A stretch of 64,000 bases of DNA from CAYUYV01 sp964522525 (GTDB lineage: Bacteria; Pseudomonadota; Alphaproteobacteria; JAJFIK01), in NCBI GenBank assembly GCA_964522525.1, contig CAZFWG010000001.1:51398-115397 (forward strand), given 5' to 3'. How positions within the stretch are numbered: position 1 is the stretch's first letter; every line of letters starts with the position of its first letter. This document shows positions 54,498-63,316 of this stretch, one piece after another. Under the pieces are notes generated by a model that had not been told where the DNA came from, searched no databases, and saw only the letters and a program-made list of their open reading frames with translations. The position numbers were made by a program, and so were the translations under genes.

Positions 54498-54626
54498 TGC
54501 AACGGCCCAGACGGATGATGCTGTCGAAGGTCGACATCCGTCTGGAAAAGTCGTTGCACAAACAGGAGTTTAGCTAGGGAGGCGGGCAGACAGAAGATGC
54601 GCCTTCTGTCTGAGTCGCTGCACTAG
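54494..54626. repeat. 133-bp element with terminal inverted repeats and two internal hairpins
   Basis: CTAGTGCA at 54494-54501 is exactly inverted as TGCACTAG at 54619-54626. Inside, GTGCAACG (54497-54504) pairs with CGTTGCAC (54552-54559), enclosing CCAGACGGATG (54507-54517) with CATCCGTCTGG (54535-54545). CAGACAGAAG (54587-54596) pairs with CTTCTGTCTG (54603-54612). No open frame is present. It resembles a REP-like or MITE-like intergenic repeat. Its left end provides the COQ9-gene stop codon, and it lies before the convergent purK. Confidence 0.7.
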
Positions 54627-54642
54627 CCGTCCCAGTTGCCGG

Positions 54643-55740
54643 TCAGTGGTCCGCGTCCCGAATGTCGGGGCGCTGCCCCTTCGGAAACAGCCGCGTTACG
54701 TGGCCCATCTTGCGGCCCTCCCGCATCTGCCCTTTGCCGTAAAGATGCACCGCCGTGTCCGGACGGCTTAGAAGGGCATGCCAACCGCCCGCATCCTCCC
54801 CCAGCAGATTGTCCATGACGGCGTCTGAATGGCGGTTCGGGGCGCCGAGCGGCCAGCCGGCGATGGCCCGGACATGCTGTTCAAATTGACTGATCAGGCA
54901 GGCGTCCTGGGTCCAATGACCGGAATTGTGGACCCGGGGGGCCACTTCATTGACCAGAAGACCACCATCCCCGGTTTCAAACAGCTCCACACCCATGACA
55001 CCCACATAGTCCAGTTCCGTCACGATCCGCCGCGCCATGGCGTGGGCCCGCGCGCAGGCTTCCGTCTCAAGCCAGGCCGGCACCAGCGTGCGGGCGAGGA
55101 TGTGATTCCGGTGATGGTTTTCGACCACGTCGTAAGCTGCGACGGACCCATCGAGTCCCCGGGCCACGATGACGGAAAGTTCCCGCACAAAGGGCACGAA
55201 AGCCTCCAGGATTGCCGGTACCGCGCCGATGGCCGCCCAGGCCTTGTCCGCGTCCTCGGTCCCGTGGAGGCGGGCCTGTCCCTTGCCGTCATAGCCTAGG
55301 CGCCGGGTCTTCAGGATGGCGGGCAGTCCGACCGTCTCCAGGGCGCCGGGTAAATCCGCCGGCCCGTCCACGGGCGCAAAGCGGGCGGTTCCGATGCCGA
55401 TCCCGTTCATGAAGCTTTTTTCGGCGAGGCGGTCCTGGCTGACCTCGAGCGCCCGGCCCGAGGGGCGGACCGGCACATGGGGCGTGAGGAGGTTCACCGT
55501 TTCGGCAGGCACATTCTCGAACTCGTATGTGACGACCCCGACCGCGCCCGCAAACCGCTCCAGGGCCGCCCGGTCGTCCCAGCGGGCGCAGGTGACGTCC
55601 GTTGCCACATGGGTGGCCGGTTCCGTTGGCTTTTCGCAAAAAACATGGGTCTTGAGACCGAGGCGCGCAGCGGCCTTGGCCAGCATGCGGCCGAGTTGAC
55701 CGCCGCCCAGAATGCCGATCGTATCGCCGGGGGTCAGCAC
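54643..55740 (-). CDS. purK: 5-(carboxyamino)imidazole ribonucleotide synthase
   Basis: A 365-residue ATP-grasp enzyme of purine biosynthesis that makes N5-CAIR from AIR, bicarbonate and ATP. It has GILGGGQLGRML at the N-terminus, ILKTRRLGYDGKGQ for ATP binding and VNEVAPRVHNSGHWTQDAC near the end. The likely start is the GTG at 55740 directly after the purE stop; an ATG at 55806 would overlap purE by 62 bases and lacks a ribosome site. It forms purE-purK with its neighbour. Confidence 0.95.
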   Translation of the reverse strand: MLTPGDTIGILGGGQLGRMLAKAAARLGLKTHVFCEKPTEPATHVATDVTCARWDDRAALERFAGAVGVVTYEFENVPAETVNLLTPHVPVRPSGRALEVSQDRLAEKSFMNGIGIGTARFAPVDGPADLPGALETVGLPAILKTRRLGYDGKGQARLHGTEDADKAWAAIGAVPAILEAFVPFVRELSVIVARGLDGSVAAYDVVENHHRNHILARTLVPAWLETEACARAHAMARRIVTELDYVGVMGVELFETGDGGLLVNEVAPRVHNSGHWTQDACLISQFEQHVRAIAGWPLGAPNRHSDAVMDNLLGEDAGGWHALLSRPDTAVHLYGKGQMREGRKMGHVTRLFPKGQRPDIRDADH

Positions 55741-55744
55741 GACA

Positions 55745-56266
55745 TCATTCCGCTGGGTCAACCGGGGTTGGGGCGACCCCGGCGCTCTGTTCGGCGCGCC
55801 ACGCATCGAGGCGTTGGGCCAGGGCCGGATCCGACAGGGAGAGGATCGCCGCCGCCATCAGGCCGGCATTCTTGGCGCCGGCCCGGCCGATCGCCAGGGT
55901 GCCGACGGGTATGCCGCCCGGCATCTGAACAATGGAAAGCAGACTGTCCATGCCGCTCAGGGTTTTCGACTCCACGGGCACGCCCAGGACGGGAAGGGGC
56001 GTCATGGCGGCGGCCATGCCGGGCAAATGGGCGGCCCCTCCCGCACCCGCAATGATCACCTTGATCCCCTGATCCTTGGCCGTGGTCGCAAAACGCACCA
56101 GTCGGTCCGGCGTGCGGTGGGCGGAGACGATATGGGCACTGACGCGGACCTCCAGGGCCTCCAACATCTGGACCGCTTCCCGCATCACGGGCCAATCGGA
56201 CTGGCTGCCCATGATCACGGCGACATCGCCCGTTTTCGGCCCCGTCACGGGATCCTGATCCGGCAT
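55745..56266 (-). CDS. purE: N5-carboxyaminoimidazole ribonucleotide mutase
   Basis: A 173-residue class I PurE that moves the carboxylate from N5 to C4 of the ribonucleotide. VIMGSQSDWPVM, VSAHRTPDRL with the catalytic His, and AGAGGAAHLPGMAAAMTPLP are complete. An unusual ~18-residue hydrophilic tail extends the C-terminus. It precedes purK almost without gap, so the two steps are co-expressed. Confidence 0.97.
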   Translation of the reverse strand: MPDQDPVTGPKTGDVAVIMGSQSDWPVMREAVQMLEALEVRVSAHIVSAHRTPDRLVRFATTAKDQGIKVIIAGAGGAAHLPGMAAAMTPLPVLGVPVESKTLSGMDSLLSIVQMPGGIPVGTLAIGRAGAKNAGLMAAAILSLSDPALAQRLDAWRAEQSAGVAPTPVDPAE

Positions 56267-56412
56267 GATTTCACCAAGACGCTCTCATTATTGGGACGGC
56301 GGCCGCGTCGTCTCGGAGCCCGAAGGGAAACGGCATGCGACGCGCCGGAGACCCAAGGTCCCACAGGCCGCGTTCATTCTCAATGGTCTCGGAAGCGGGA
56401 CGGGGGGCGCGG

Positions 56413-56619
56413 TCAGGCGATGATATCGGGGTAAAGCTCGTCTTCGATCTGGGTGATTTCATCCCGCAACCGAAGCTTTTGCTTTTTCAGCCTTTGCACC
56501 TGGAGGGTGTTGGACCCCAGACCGGGGCCCATGCTGCCCAGGGCCATGTCCAGGTCCCGGTGCTCCTGCTTGAGCAGGATCAAACGATCGCGAAGGCCTT
56601 TATCTTCGTCCAATGGCAT
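56413..56619 (-). CDS. YdcH/DUF465 family small coiled-coil protein
   Basis: A 68-residue all-helical protein with LRDRLILLKQEHRDLDMAL and VQRLKKQKLRLRDEITQIE, the helical hairpin of DUF465. It probably forms a dimeric coiled coil; the function is unknown. It is read away from purE, 146 bases upstream. A second member lies at 57994 on the other strand. Confidence 0.93.
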   Translation of the reverse strand: MPLDEDKGLRDRLILLKQEHRDLDMALGSMGPGLGSNTLQVQRLKKQKLRLRDEITQIEDELYPDIIA

Positions 56620-56710
56620 GGGCGAACATGTCCAGTTGCTTAAATTCGCGGTTCAATCGGCGGCGATTTGTGCATGGGGTCAACATCAGCAGCGCCGACT
56701 GCCCGGTACA

Positions 56711-57229
56711 TTACACGAAAACCGTCTTAATAAAGTCCTTAATCCGCGCATCCCGGGCCATGCCATCCTCTGTGGGAGGAAGAAGCGCGACATAGCGATC
56801 GAGACTGGCGCGGACAGCGTGCTCGGACGGGCCCTCGTGTCGAACCAACCCATCCGGGCAATTCCACAGAGCCGACACCATCAGCCGCTGCTCCAGGCGC
56901 TCCGCCTCCAGCTCATCGGCTTTCACGCGTATCCGCAGGGCTTGCGCCGGTTCGGCGATCTCACCGGACGCTGATTTAAGGGCACGGCGTGCGGCGCGCA
57001 AGGGCTTTGTGACGTGCGCGTTCCAAGGGGCACAGGCCGTGAGCAGGGCATGCAGGCCCGATATGGTCAGGACGGATGTCTCGCTCTCGGCGAGCCAGGC
57101 GCAGAGCAACAGGACATTCACATTGGCGCCGTCCTGGTCCTGCAGGGCGAGGACGATTTCCGCCACGCCAGGGCGGGCATAGACTTTTGCGCCATAGGTC
57201 CAGAACGCCTCCGTCTGAGCCTCGCTCAC
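56711..57229 (-). CDS. TIGR02444-type conserved hypothetical protein
   Basis: A 172-residue mostly helical protein beginning with a GTG (57229) whose bases overlap the ubiX stop (GTGA). The motif FWTYGAKVYARPGVAEIVLALQ, then VNVLLLCAWLAE, matches the TIGR02444 family of unknown function. Coupling to ubiX is by overlap; a link to ubiquinone or flavin metabolism is guesswork. GGAG lies upstream. Confidence 0.8.
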   Translation of the reverse strand: MSEAQTEAFWTYGAKVYARPGVAEIVLALQDQDGANVNVLLLCAWLAESETSVLTISGLHALLTACAPWNAHVTKPLRAARRALKSASGEIAEPAQALRIRVKADELEAERLEQRLMVSALWNCPDGLVRHEGPSEHAVRASLDRYVALLPPTEDGMARDARIKDFIKTVFV

Positions 57230-57864
57230 GGTTCCTTTTCTCCGCCTCCGGCGGGCTCCTTGCCTAGGGTGCGTCCCGGCGCCGGTCCGGGCTCGATGTC
57301 CTCGCCCCACCGGGTCAGTCCGGGCACCTCGATTCCGACAAGATCGAGGGCGCGGTATACGGATTGATCAATCATTTCGTCTAAGGTCTTGGGCCGGTTG
57401 TAAAAGGCGGGGATCGGAGGGGCGATCACCGCGCCCATTTCGGACAAGGCGGTCATGGTGCGCAGGTGCCCGGTATGAAAGGGCGTCTCGCGGACCATCA
57501 GGATCAGGCGGCGGCGCTCCTTCAAGGTGACGTCGGCGGCTCGCGAGAGCAGGGACGAGGTCACGCCGCTCGCGATCTCCGACATGGTCTTGACGGAGCA
57601 GGGGGCAATCACCATGCCCTGTGTGCGGAAGGATCCGGACGCAATGGCAGCACCCACATCACCGATCGAATAATGGTGATCGGCAAGGGCCACAAGGTCA
57701 GCCAGACGTGATTGGGTCTCATAGGTCAATGTCAGCGCGCCGGCCTTGCTGACCACGAGATGGGTTTCCACATCCAGTTGATGAAGGATCTCGATCATCC
57801 GTACGCCGTATACGACACCGGAAGCGCCACTAATGCCAATGATCAGCCTATGCGGATCTTTCAT
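57226..57864 (-). CDS. ubiX: Flavin prenyltransferase UbiX
   Basis: A 212-residue enzyme that joins dimethylallyl phosphate to FMN to give prenylated FMN for UbiD decarboxylases. It has GISGASGVVYGVRMIEIL, APCSVKTMSEIASG and RETPFHTGHLRTM, all intact. A Pro/Gly-rich tail ends it. In this pathway it supports ubiquinone biosynthesis. No ubiD is nearby. The downstream hypothetical gene overlaps it. Confidence 0.96.
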   Translation of the reverse strand: MKDPHRLIIGISGASGVVYGVRMIEILHQLDVETHLVVSKAGALTLTYETQSRLADLVALADHHYSIGDVGAAIASGSFRTQGMVIAPCSVKTMSEIASGVTSSLLSRAADVTLKERRRLILMVRETPFHTGHLRTMTALSEMGAVIAPPIPAFYNRPKTLDEMIDQSVYRALDLVGIEVPGLTRWGEDIEPGPAPGRTLGKEPAGGGEKEP

Positions 57865-57993
57865 ATATTGCCCGTCAACTTGGTGTTTGTGTCGTCTGTA
57901 TCCTTGGTTTTGTCATGACCTGTCGAAAAATACCTGACAAAAGCCTGGGAAAGTGTTTTCATAGTGTGTCCATAGCAGGAACGGAGGTTCAGC

Positions 57994-58167
57994 ATGGCTC
58001 TCGAGGCTCATCTGGCCGAACTCAACGAGAAGCACCGCAAGCTTGATGAAGCTTTGCACCAGGAACTCCAACATCCCAGTACCGACCCTCTCAAGATTAC
58101 CGAATTGAAGAAACAGAAACTCCGCCTTAAGGAAGAGATTCAACGTCTCCAGTGCCAAACGGCCTGA
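57994..58167 (+). CDS. Second YdcH/DUF465 family protein (57 aa)
   Basis: A 57-residue helical protein reading MALEAHLAELNEKHRKLDEA, then a short loop, then ITELKKQKLRLKEEIQRLQ. It shares the KKQKLRL core with the paralogue at 56413. GGAGG lies upstream of the ATG. It diverges from ubiX and is too short to be found by size alone. A GGCCCG/CGGGCC stem at 58222-58240 follows. Confidence 0.9.
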   Translation: MALEAHLAELNEKHRKLDEALHQELQHPSTDPLKITELKKQKLRLKEEIQRLQCQTA

Positions 58168-58376
58168 GGCGACCAACACACTGTTGCAGCGTTTGCGGAT
58201 GATCCGCTGAAGGATCGGTGCGGCCCGCTGTTGTCGGGCCTCCCGGGCTTCACTGTCCCTTTCGTCTGCTTCCCGTCTTTTTACTCCGTCAGCGACCGAT
58301 CTCTGGACGGATCGCATCCGGTACTGTCTGCCTTATGGCCTATCTCATGGACATGGAGGATTGATCCGCCGTGTCG

Positions 58377-60008
58377 TCACAATTGGTCGACCAGATCCCG
58401 CAGCTTGAACTTCTGGATCTTGCCCGTCGACGTCTTTGGCAATTCTGTAAATACGACGTAGCGCGGACATTTGTAGTGAGCCAGATTGGCGCGGCAATGG
58501 GCAATGATATCGTCGGCCGAGGTTTTCTCATGACCCGTCTTGAGGGCAATGAAGGCGACCGGTGTCTCGCCCCATTTTTCGTCCGGCTTGGCGACGACGG
58601 CCGCTTCGAGGACGGCCGGATGCGTATAAAGAACATCCTCCACTTCGATGGAGGAAATGTTCTCGCCGCCGGAGATGATGATGTCCTTGGAGCGGTCGCG
58701 CAACTGGACATAGCCGTCCGGATGCCAGACCCCCAGATCGCCCGAATGGAACCAGCCATCGGCGAAGGCCTCCTGGGTGGCTGTCGGGTTCTTCAGATAG
58801 CCTTTCATGACGATATTGCCACGGAACATCACTTCACCCATGGTCTCGCCGTCCTTGGGCACTTCTTCCATGGTTTCGGGATCGCGGACGGAAAGGTCCT
58901 CCAGAACCTGATAGCGCACGCCCTGTCGCGCCTTCATCTGGGCCCGTTCGTCCGGAGGCAGGGTATCCCAGGCCTCGTGCCAGGCATTGATCACCGAGGG
59001 GCCGTAGGTTTCCGTCAGGCCATAGATATGGGTGATATGGAACCCGCGTTCTTCCATGGCGGCGATCACCGCCGGTGGGGGCGGGGCGGCGGCCGTGTAG
59101 AACTCGACCGTACCATTGAGAGCCCGCCGCTCGTCCTCCGGCGCGTTGATCAACAGTCCCATGACAATCGGTGCACCGCACATATGCGTGACGCCGTGGC
59201 GCGCGGCAAGGGCATAGATCGCCTTGGCCTCCACCCGGCGCAGGCAGACATGGGTGCCCGCCTGCACGCTGACGCCCCAGGTGAAGCACCAGCCATTGCA
59301 GTGGAACATGGGCAGGGTCCACAGATAGATGGGGTGTCCCATCATATTGGCGGTCACGATATTGCCCATGGCCGCCAGATAGGCGCCGCGGTGATGGAAC
59401 ACCACGCCCTTCGGGTTGCCCGTGGTGCCGGAGGTATAGTTGAGACAGATCGCGTCCCATTCATCCTCCGGACCCGGCCCAACAAAGGACGGATCCCCCC
59501 CGGCGATGAAGGTCTCATAGTCGACCGTGCCGATCCGTTCGCCCGGACCGTCATATTCCGGATCGTCGATATCGATGACGAGGGGCTTGACCTTGGCCAG
59601 CGCCAGGGCCTGGGCCCCGAGGGCGGAGAATTCCCGATCAATGATCAGGACCTTTGCTTCCCCATGGTCGAGGATGAAGGCCACGGCCGCCGCGTCGAGC
59701 CGGATATTGATCGTGTTCAGCACGGCCCCGAGGGCGGGCACGCCGTAATGGCAATCGAGCACCGGGGGGATGTTGGGTGCGAGCACCGCCACGGTGTCGC
59801 CGCGTCCCACCCCTGCCTTGGCCAGGGCGCTTCCAAGCCGCCTTGTATTGGCGCGGAACTGGGCATAGGACCAGCGATAGGCGCCATGGATGACGGCCGG
59901 ATGATCGGGGAAGGTGTCCGCCGCCCGGTCGAGGAAGGTCAGCGGCGTCAGCGGCTGGTAGTTCGCGGGAACCTTGTCCAGATCGCGGGCATAAGGCGTG
60001 TCGGTCAT
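58377..60008 (-). CDS. Acyl-CoA synthetase (AMP-forming)
   Basis: A 543-residue adenylate-forming ligase that activates a carboxylic acid with ATP and CoA. The P-loop motif is LNYTSGTTGNPKGV, the A5 motif IYGLTETYGP, A7/A8 GWFHSGDLG with KDIIISGGENISS, and the catalytic Lys in PKTSTGKIQK. It is closest to medium-chain/aromatic or methylmercaptopropionate-type ligases (AlkK/DmdB-like). The substrate is undecided. It diverges from an SDR gene. Confidence 0.93.
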   Translation of the reverse strand: MTDTPYARDLDKVPANYQPLTPLTFLDRAADTFPDHPAVIHGAYRWSYAQFRANTRRLGSALAKAGVGRGDTVAVLAPNIPPVLDCHYGVPALGAVLNTINIRLDAAAVAFILDHGEAKVLIIDREFSALGAQALALAKVKPLVIDIDDPEYDGPGERIGTVDYETFIAGGDPSFVGPGPEDEWDAICLNYTSGTTGNPKGVVFHHRGAYLAAMGNIVTANMMGHPIYLWTLPMFHCNGWCFTWGVSVQAGTHVCLRRVEAKAIYALAARHGVTHMCGAPIVMGLLINAPEDERRALNGTVEFYTAAAPPPPAVIAAMEERGFHITHIYGLTETYGPSVINAWHEAWDTLPPDERAQMKARQGVRYQVLEDLSVRDPETMEEVPKDGETMGEVMFRGNIVMKGYLKNPTATQEAFADGWFHSGDLGVWHPDGYVQLRDRSKDIIISGGENISSIEVEDVLYTHPAVLEAAVVAKPDEKWGETPVAFIALKTGHEKTSADDIIAHCRANLAHYKCPRYVVFTELPKTSTGKIQKFKLRDLVDQL

Positions 60009-60183
60009 CGGCGGATCTCCCGAAAGGCCCTGGTCAACGGTACCTTCATGTCAGAGAAAGGCTAAGGGACCGGCATGGGAGCGGCAAGCGGCCAGGTTCG
60101 TCGCACGGCGTTGAGCTTGACATTCGGAGATGGGCGGACTGACGTGGCCGCCTGATTTCACGCGTGAGGAGGAGTGCCCCGAT

Positions 60184-61005
60184 ATGGCACGCGGCGGCGA
60201 TGTTGTGGTGGTGACCGGCGGGGCCCGAGGGATCGGGCTGGCCTGCGCCCGGCGCTTTGCCCGAAGCGGGTATCGCGTCGTGATCGCGGATATCGACGAG
60301 GATCTGGGAACCGCCGCTGCGGACGAGCTGAACGGCAACGGTTATGAAGGGTTGTTCGTCCATTGCGATGTGGCGGACCGGCTGCACATCCACAATCTGA
60401 TGGCCTCGACCCTCGATGCCTGGGATCGGGTTGATGTGCTGATCAACAATGCGGGGATCGCCACATCGGCCGATTTCCTGGATCTGGAAGAAGCCGATTT
60501 CGACCGCGTCATGCGCACAAATGTGAAGGGCGCGTTCCTGACCAGCCAGGCGGTGGCCCGGCAGATGGTCAAGCAGATCGAGGCCGAGCAGCAACTGGCC
60601 GATGTGGCGACCAAGCGCACCTACGCCATCGTCAATATGTCTTCGGTCAATGCGGTGCTCGCCGTGCCGGATCACGTGCCGTACGCCGTGTCCAAGGGCG
60701 CCCTCAATCAGCTGACCCGCGTCATGGCCCTGTCCCTCGCGCCCCATGGCATCCGGGTCAATTCCATCGGTCCGGGCAGCATCAACACGGACATCATGAA
60801 ATCGGTGGTGCGGGATCCCCAGGCGCGCCAGAGCGTGCTTGAGCGCACGCCCCTCGGGCGCATCGGCGAGGCCGACGAGATCGCGGCCATCGCCCTGTTC
60901 CTGGCTTCCGCGGAAGCGAGCTATGTGACGGGCCAGTGCATTTTCGCCGATGGCGGCCGCATGAGCCTCAATTACACGACTCATGCGCCCAGCCATCCGG
61001 AATAG
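60184..61005 (+). CDS. Short-chain dehydrogenase (3-ketoacyl reductase-like)
   Basis: A 273-residue SDR. The cofactor turn is VTGGARGIGLACA, the NNAG motif is INNAGIATS, and the active site is NMSSVNAV with YAVSK. The start at 60184 has GGAGGAG upstream; longer upstream codons lack conservation. Its 5' end faces the acyl-CoA ligase gene across 175 bases. A fatty-acyl substrate is plausible from that neighbour. Confidence 0.92.
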   Translation: MARGGDVVVVTGGARGIGLACARRFARSGYRVVIADIDEDLGTAAADELNGNGYEGLFVHCDVADRLHIHNLMASTLDAWDRVDVLINNAGIATSADFLDLEEADFDRVMRTNVKGAFLTSQAVARQMVKQIEAEQQLADVATKRTYAIVNMSSVNAVLAVPDHVPYAVSKGALNQLTRVMALSLAPHGIRVNSIGPGSINTDIMKSVVRDPQARQSVLERTPLGRIGEADEIAAIALFLASAEASYVTGQCIFADGGRMSLNYTTHAPSHPE

Positions 61006-61020
61006 ACCGGCCGCCAGCCT

Positions 61021-61746
61021 TTAGCCGACGCGTTCGTCCAGGGCGTCTTCCGGCGTCCCGATTTCGATTTCAGCGCCCCGCTCGGCCGGGTTCTCGACTA
61101 CGGCCTCATCGCTGTGGGCGGCGGGCTCGAAACTGGGGGCCTGTTCCTGGGCGAAACCGAGGGTTTCGTCCACGGGCCGCAGACTGGAATCGTCGGCCTG
61201 AGCTTCTGCCGGTGCTTGGCGGCCACGTTTGGCGGCCGCCGCCTGAACCGCAGAATCGAGTTCCATCTGCGTGCACAGGCCAAGGGTCACCGGATCCACG
61301 GGCTTGAGATTGGCCGTGTTCCAATGGGTCCGGTCCCGCACCGCCTGGATGGTCGGCTTGGTGGTGCCGATCAGTTTGGCGATCTGGGGATCGGCGATCT
61401 CCGGGTGATGACGCAGGAGCCACATGATGGCATCGGGCCGGTCCTGGCGCCGGGACACGGGCGTGTAGCGGGGACCCTTTTTCTTGGGCTCCGGAACATG
61501 CACCTTGGCCTTGTTCAGGGTCAGCTTTTTGCTCGGATCGGCCTGGGCTGCATCGAGCACTTCCCGTTTCAACTGGCCATTGGCCACCGGGTCCAGGCCT
61601 TTGATGCCCTGGGCCACTTCGCCGTCCGCGATGCCTTTGACCTCAAGCGTGTGCAGCCCACAAAAATCAGCGATCTGCTCGAAGGTCAGGGCTGTGTTGT
61701 CGACGAGCCAAACGGCCGTTGCCTTCGGCATCAGGGGCTTTGCCAT
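61021..61746 (-). CDS. DUF1013 protein (TrcR-type cell-cycle transcription factor)
   Basis: A 241-residue protein. The N-terminal 160 residues carry the DUF1013 hallmarks LMPKATAVWLVDNTALTFEQ, ADFCGLHTLEVKGIADGE, and TTKPTIQAVRDRTHWN with LKPVDPVTLGLC. The C-terminal ~65 residues are acidic and variable. In Caulobacter the family member TrcR tracks with RNA polymerase and affects cell-cycle genes. GAGGAAAA lies before the start. It converges on the SDR gene. Confidence 0.93.
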   Translation of the reverse strand: MAKPLMPKATAVWLVDNTALTFEQIADFCGLHTLEVKGIADGEVAQGIKGLDPVANGQLKREVLDAAQADPSKKLTLNKAKVHVPEPKKKGPRYTPVSRRQDRPDAIMWLLRHHPEIADPQIAKLIGTTKPTIQAVRDRTHWNTANLKPVDPVTLGLCTQMELDSAVQAAAAKRGRQAPAEAQADDSSLRPVDETLGFAQEQAPSFEPAAHSDEAVVENPAERGAEIEIGTPEDALDERVG

Positions 61747-61974
61747 AATCGTTTTCCTCGTTTTTCTGCCATGGAGGACTGGTGCGGAGGGCCTAACGAG
61801 AGCAGCGGGACGAAAAACAGGTCACCCGCGCGGGGGATAGGCCATCCTCCGCTTCCCATGGCTACCAAGCTGTCATGGAAATTATTCCTTATATATGTCG
61901 ATCCATCGGCAAATGAAACGACATTGCGCGGCCCCCCGAACACTTTTTTGCGCCACCCTGGCCCCTGGTGCGGG

Positions 61975-62967
61975 TCACAGGGTCAGCAGAATTTTCCCGA
62001 TATGGCCGCTGCCTTCCATGCGTTCATGGGCCTTTGCCGCCTCCTCCAGGGGAAAATGGCTGTCGATGACGGGCTTGAACCGGCCCGTTTCGATCCAGGG
62101 CCAGACCTGCGCGCGCACCGCCGAGGCGATGGCGGCTTTTTCCATCACGGAGCGCGGCCGCAGGGTCGAGCCGGTCAGGGTGAGCCGCTTCAGCATCATG
62201 GGCAGGAGATTGATCTCCACTTTCGGTCCTTGAAGGAACGCGATGTTCACGAGGCGGCCGTCGAGCCGGAGGCTTTGAATGTTGCGTTCCACATAGGGCC
62301 CGCCCACCATATCGAGAATGACATCCACGCCTTCGCCATCCGTAAGCTGAGCGATTTCGGCGGCGAAATCCTGGGTCTTGTAGTTGATGGCCTTTTCGGC
62401 CCCGAGGCTTTCACAGGCGGCCACTTTCTCGTCGGAACCGGCGGTGGCGAAGACACGGGCGCCATGGGCCACGCACAGCTGAATGGCCGTCGTGCCGATG
62501 CCGCTCGTGCCGCCATGGATGAGGATCCGCTCGCCCCCTTTCAGGCCGGCGCGCTCGAAGACATTGGTCCAGACCGTGAAGACGGTCTCGGGCAGGCCGG
62601 CGGCTTCCGTCAGGCTCACGCCCTGGGGGACGGGCAGGGCGACGGCCGCGTCGGCGAGGCAGTATTCCGCATACCCCCCACCGGGCACGAGGGCCGTGAC
62701 CGTATCGCCGACCGCGAACCCTTCCGCGCCGATTCCGACATCGGCGACGGCGCCGGCGATCTCGAGGCCGGGCAGGTCCGAGGCCCCCTTGGGCGGCGGA
62801 TAGAGGCCCTGGCGCTGAACCACATCGGGGCGATTGACGCCGGCGGCGGCAACCTTAATCAGGATTTCCCCTTGGCCTGGCCGCGGTACGGGCCGCGTGG
62901 TCGGCTTGAGGACGTCCGGGCCGCCGGGCTCGGTGATTTCGACTGCTCTCATGGTGTCGGGTGCCAT
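61975..62967 (-). CDS. NAD(P)H quinone oxidoreductase, PIG3 family
   Basis: A 330-residue zinc-free medium-chain reductase. GVNRPDVVQRQGLYPPPKGAS is a PIG3 hallmark. The nucleotide turn is ILIHGGTSGIGTTAIQL. The C-terminus HIGKILLTL is typical. It reduces quinones or related electrophiles with NADPH. It is a lone gene upstream of DUF1013 with a 228-base gap in which I see nothing recognisable. Confidence 0.92.
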   Translation of the reverse strand: MAPDTMRAVEITEPGGPDVLKPTTRPVPRPGQGEILIKVAAAGVNRPDVVQRQGLYPPPKGASDLPGLEIAGAVADVGIGAEGFAVGDTVTALVPGGGYAEYCLADAAVALPVPQGVSLTEAAGLPETVFTVWTNVFERAGLKGGERILIHGGTSGIGTTAIQLCVAHGARVFATAGSDEKVAACESLGAEKAINYKTQDFAAEIAQLTDGEGVDVILDMVGGPYVERNIQSLRLDGRLVNIAFLQGPKVEINLLPMMLKRLTLTGSTLRPRSVMEKAAIASAVRAQVWPWIETGRFKPVIDSHFPLEEAAKAHERMEGSGHIGKILLTL

Positions 62968-63047
62968 GGCCTTGTCCTGTGGGATAGAATGAAGCGGGTC
63001 GTTTTCGGAAGGCGGTGCAGGCCGCCTGGATTGAAGGGAGGTGTACC

Positions 63048-63242
63048 ATGGATTTGGCAGGTGATGAGCCCCGGACCAAGCGCCACCAGACCTGGTCGAC
63101 GGGTGATGATCTCAGTCTCTTGTCCGAGGATGAGCTGAGTGAGCGCATCGAAGCCCTGAAAGCCGAGATCGAGCGGGCCAAGGCCAGCCTCGAGGCGAAA
63201 CAGGGTGCGCGCGGTGCGGCTGAATCCGTCTTTTCGCGATAA
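63048..63242 (+). CDS. DUF1192 family small protein
   Basis: A 64-residue protein. A variable N-terminal half is followed by DLSLLSEDELSERIEALKAE and IERAKASLEAKQGARGAAES, matching DUF1192. It is a short helical coiled-coil protein of unknown role typical of alphaproteobacteria. GGGAGG lies eight bases before the ATG at 63048. It is followed after 74 bases by DUF1465. Confidence 0.92.
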   Translation: MDLAGDEPRTKRHQTWSTGDDLSLLSEDELSERIEALKAEIERAKASLEAKQGARGAAESVFSR

Positions 63243-63316
63243 GGGTCAGTGCCTTGGCGCGTGCCTTGCACACGGAGCCCCTAGAGTTTCGGGCAACGGG
63301 GCAAGGTTCAAATCGG

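Noticed and set aside
54494..54626. Inverted-repeat element considered as a pair of simple terminators for the COQ9-family gene
   Set aside because: No T-runs follow either hairpin, and the outer exact inverted ends point to one repeat element instead.
58371..60065. 564-codon plus-strand frame opposite the acyl-CoA synthetase
   Set aside because: Shadow of a complete ligase; no domain and an implausible residue composition.
61114..63138. Long plus-strand open frame opposite DUF1013 and the quinone oxidoreductase
   Set aside because: It spans two confirmed minus-strand genes, has no recognisable motif and no ribosome site; high-GC antisense frames are commonly open.
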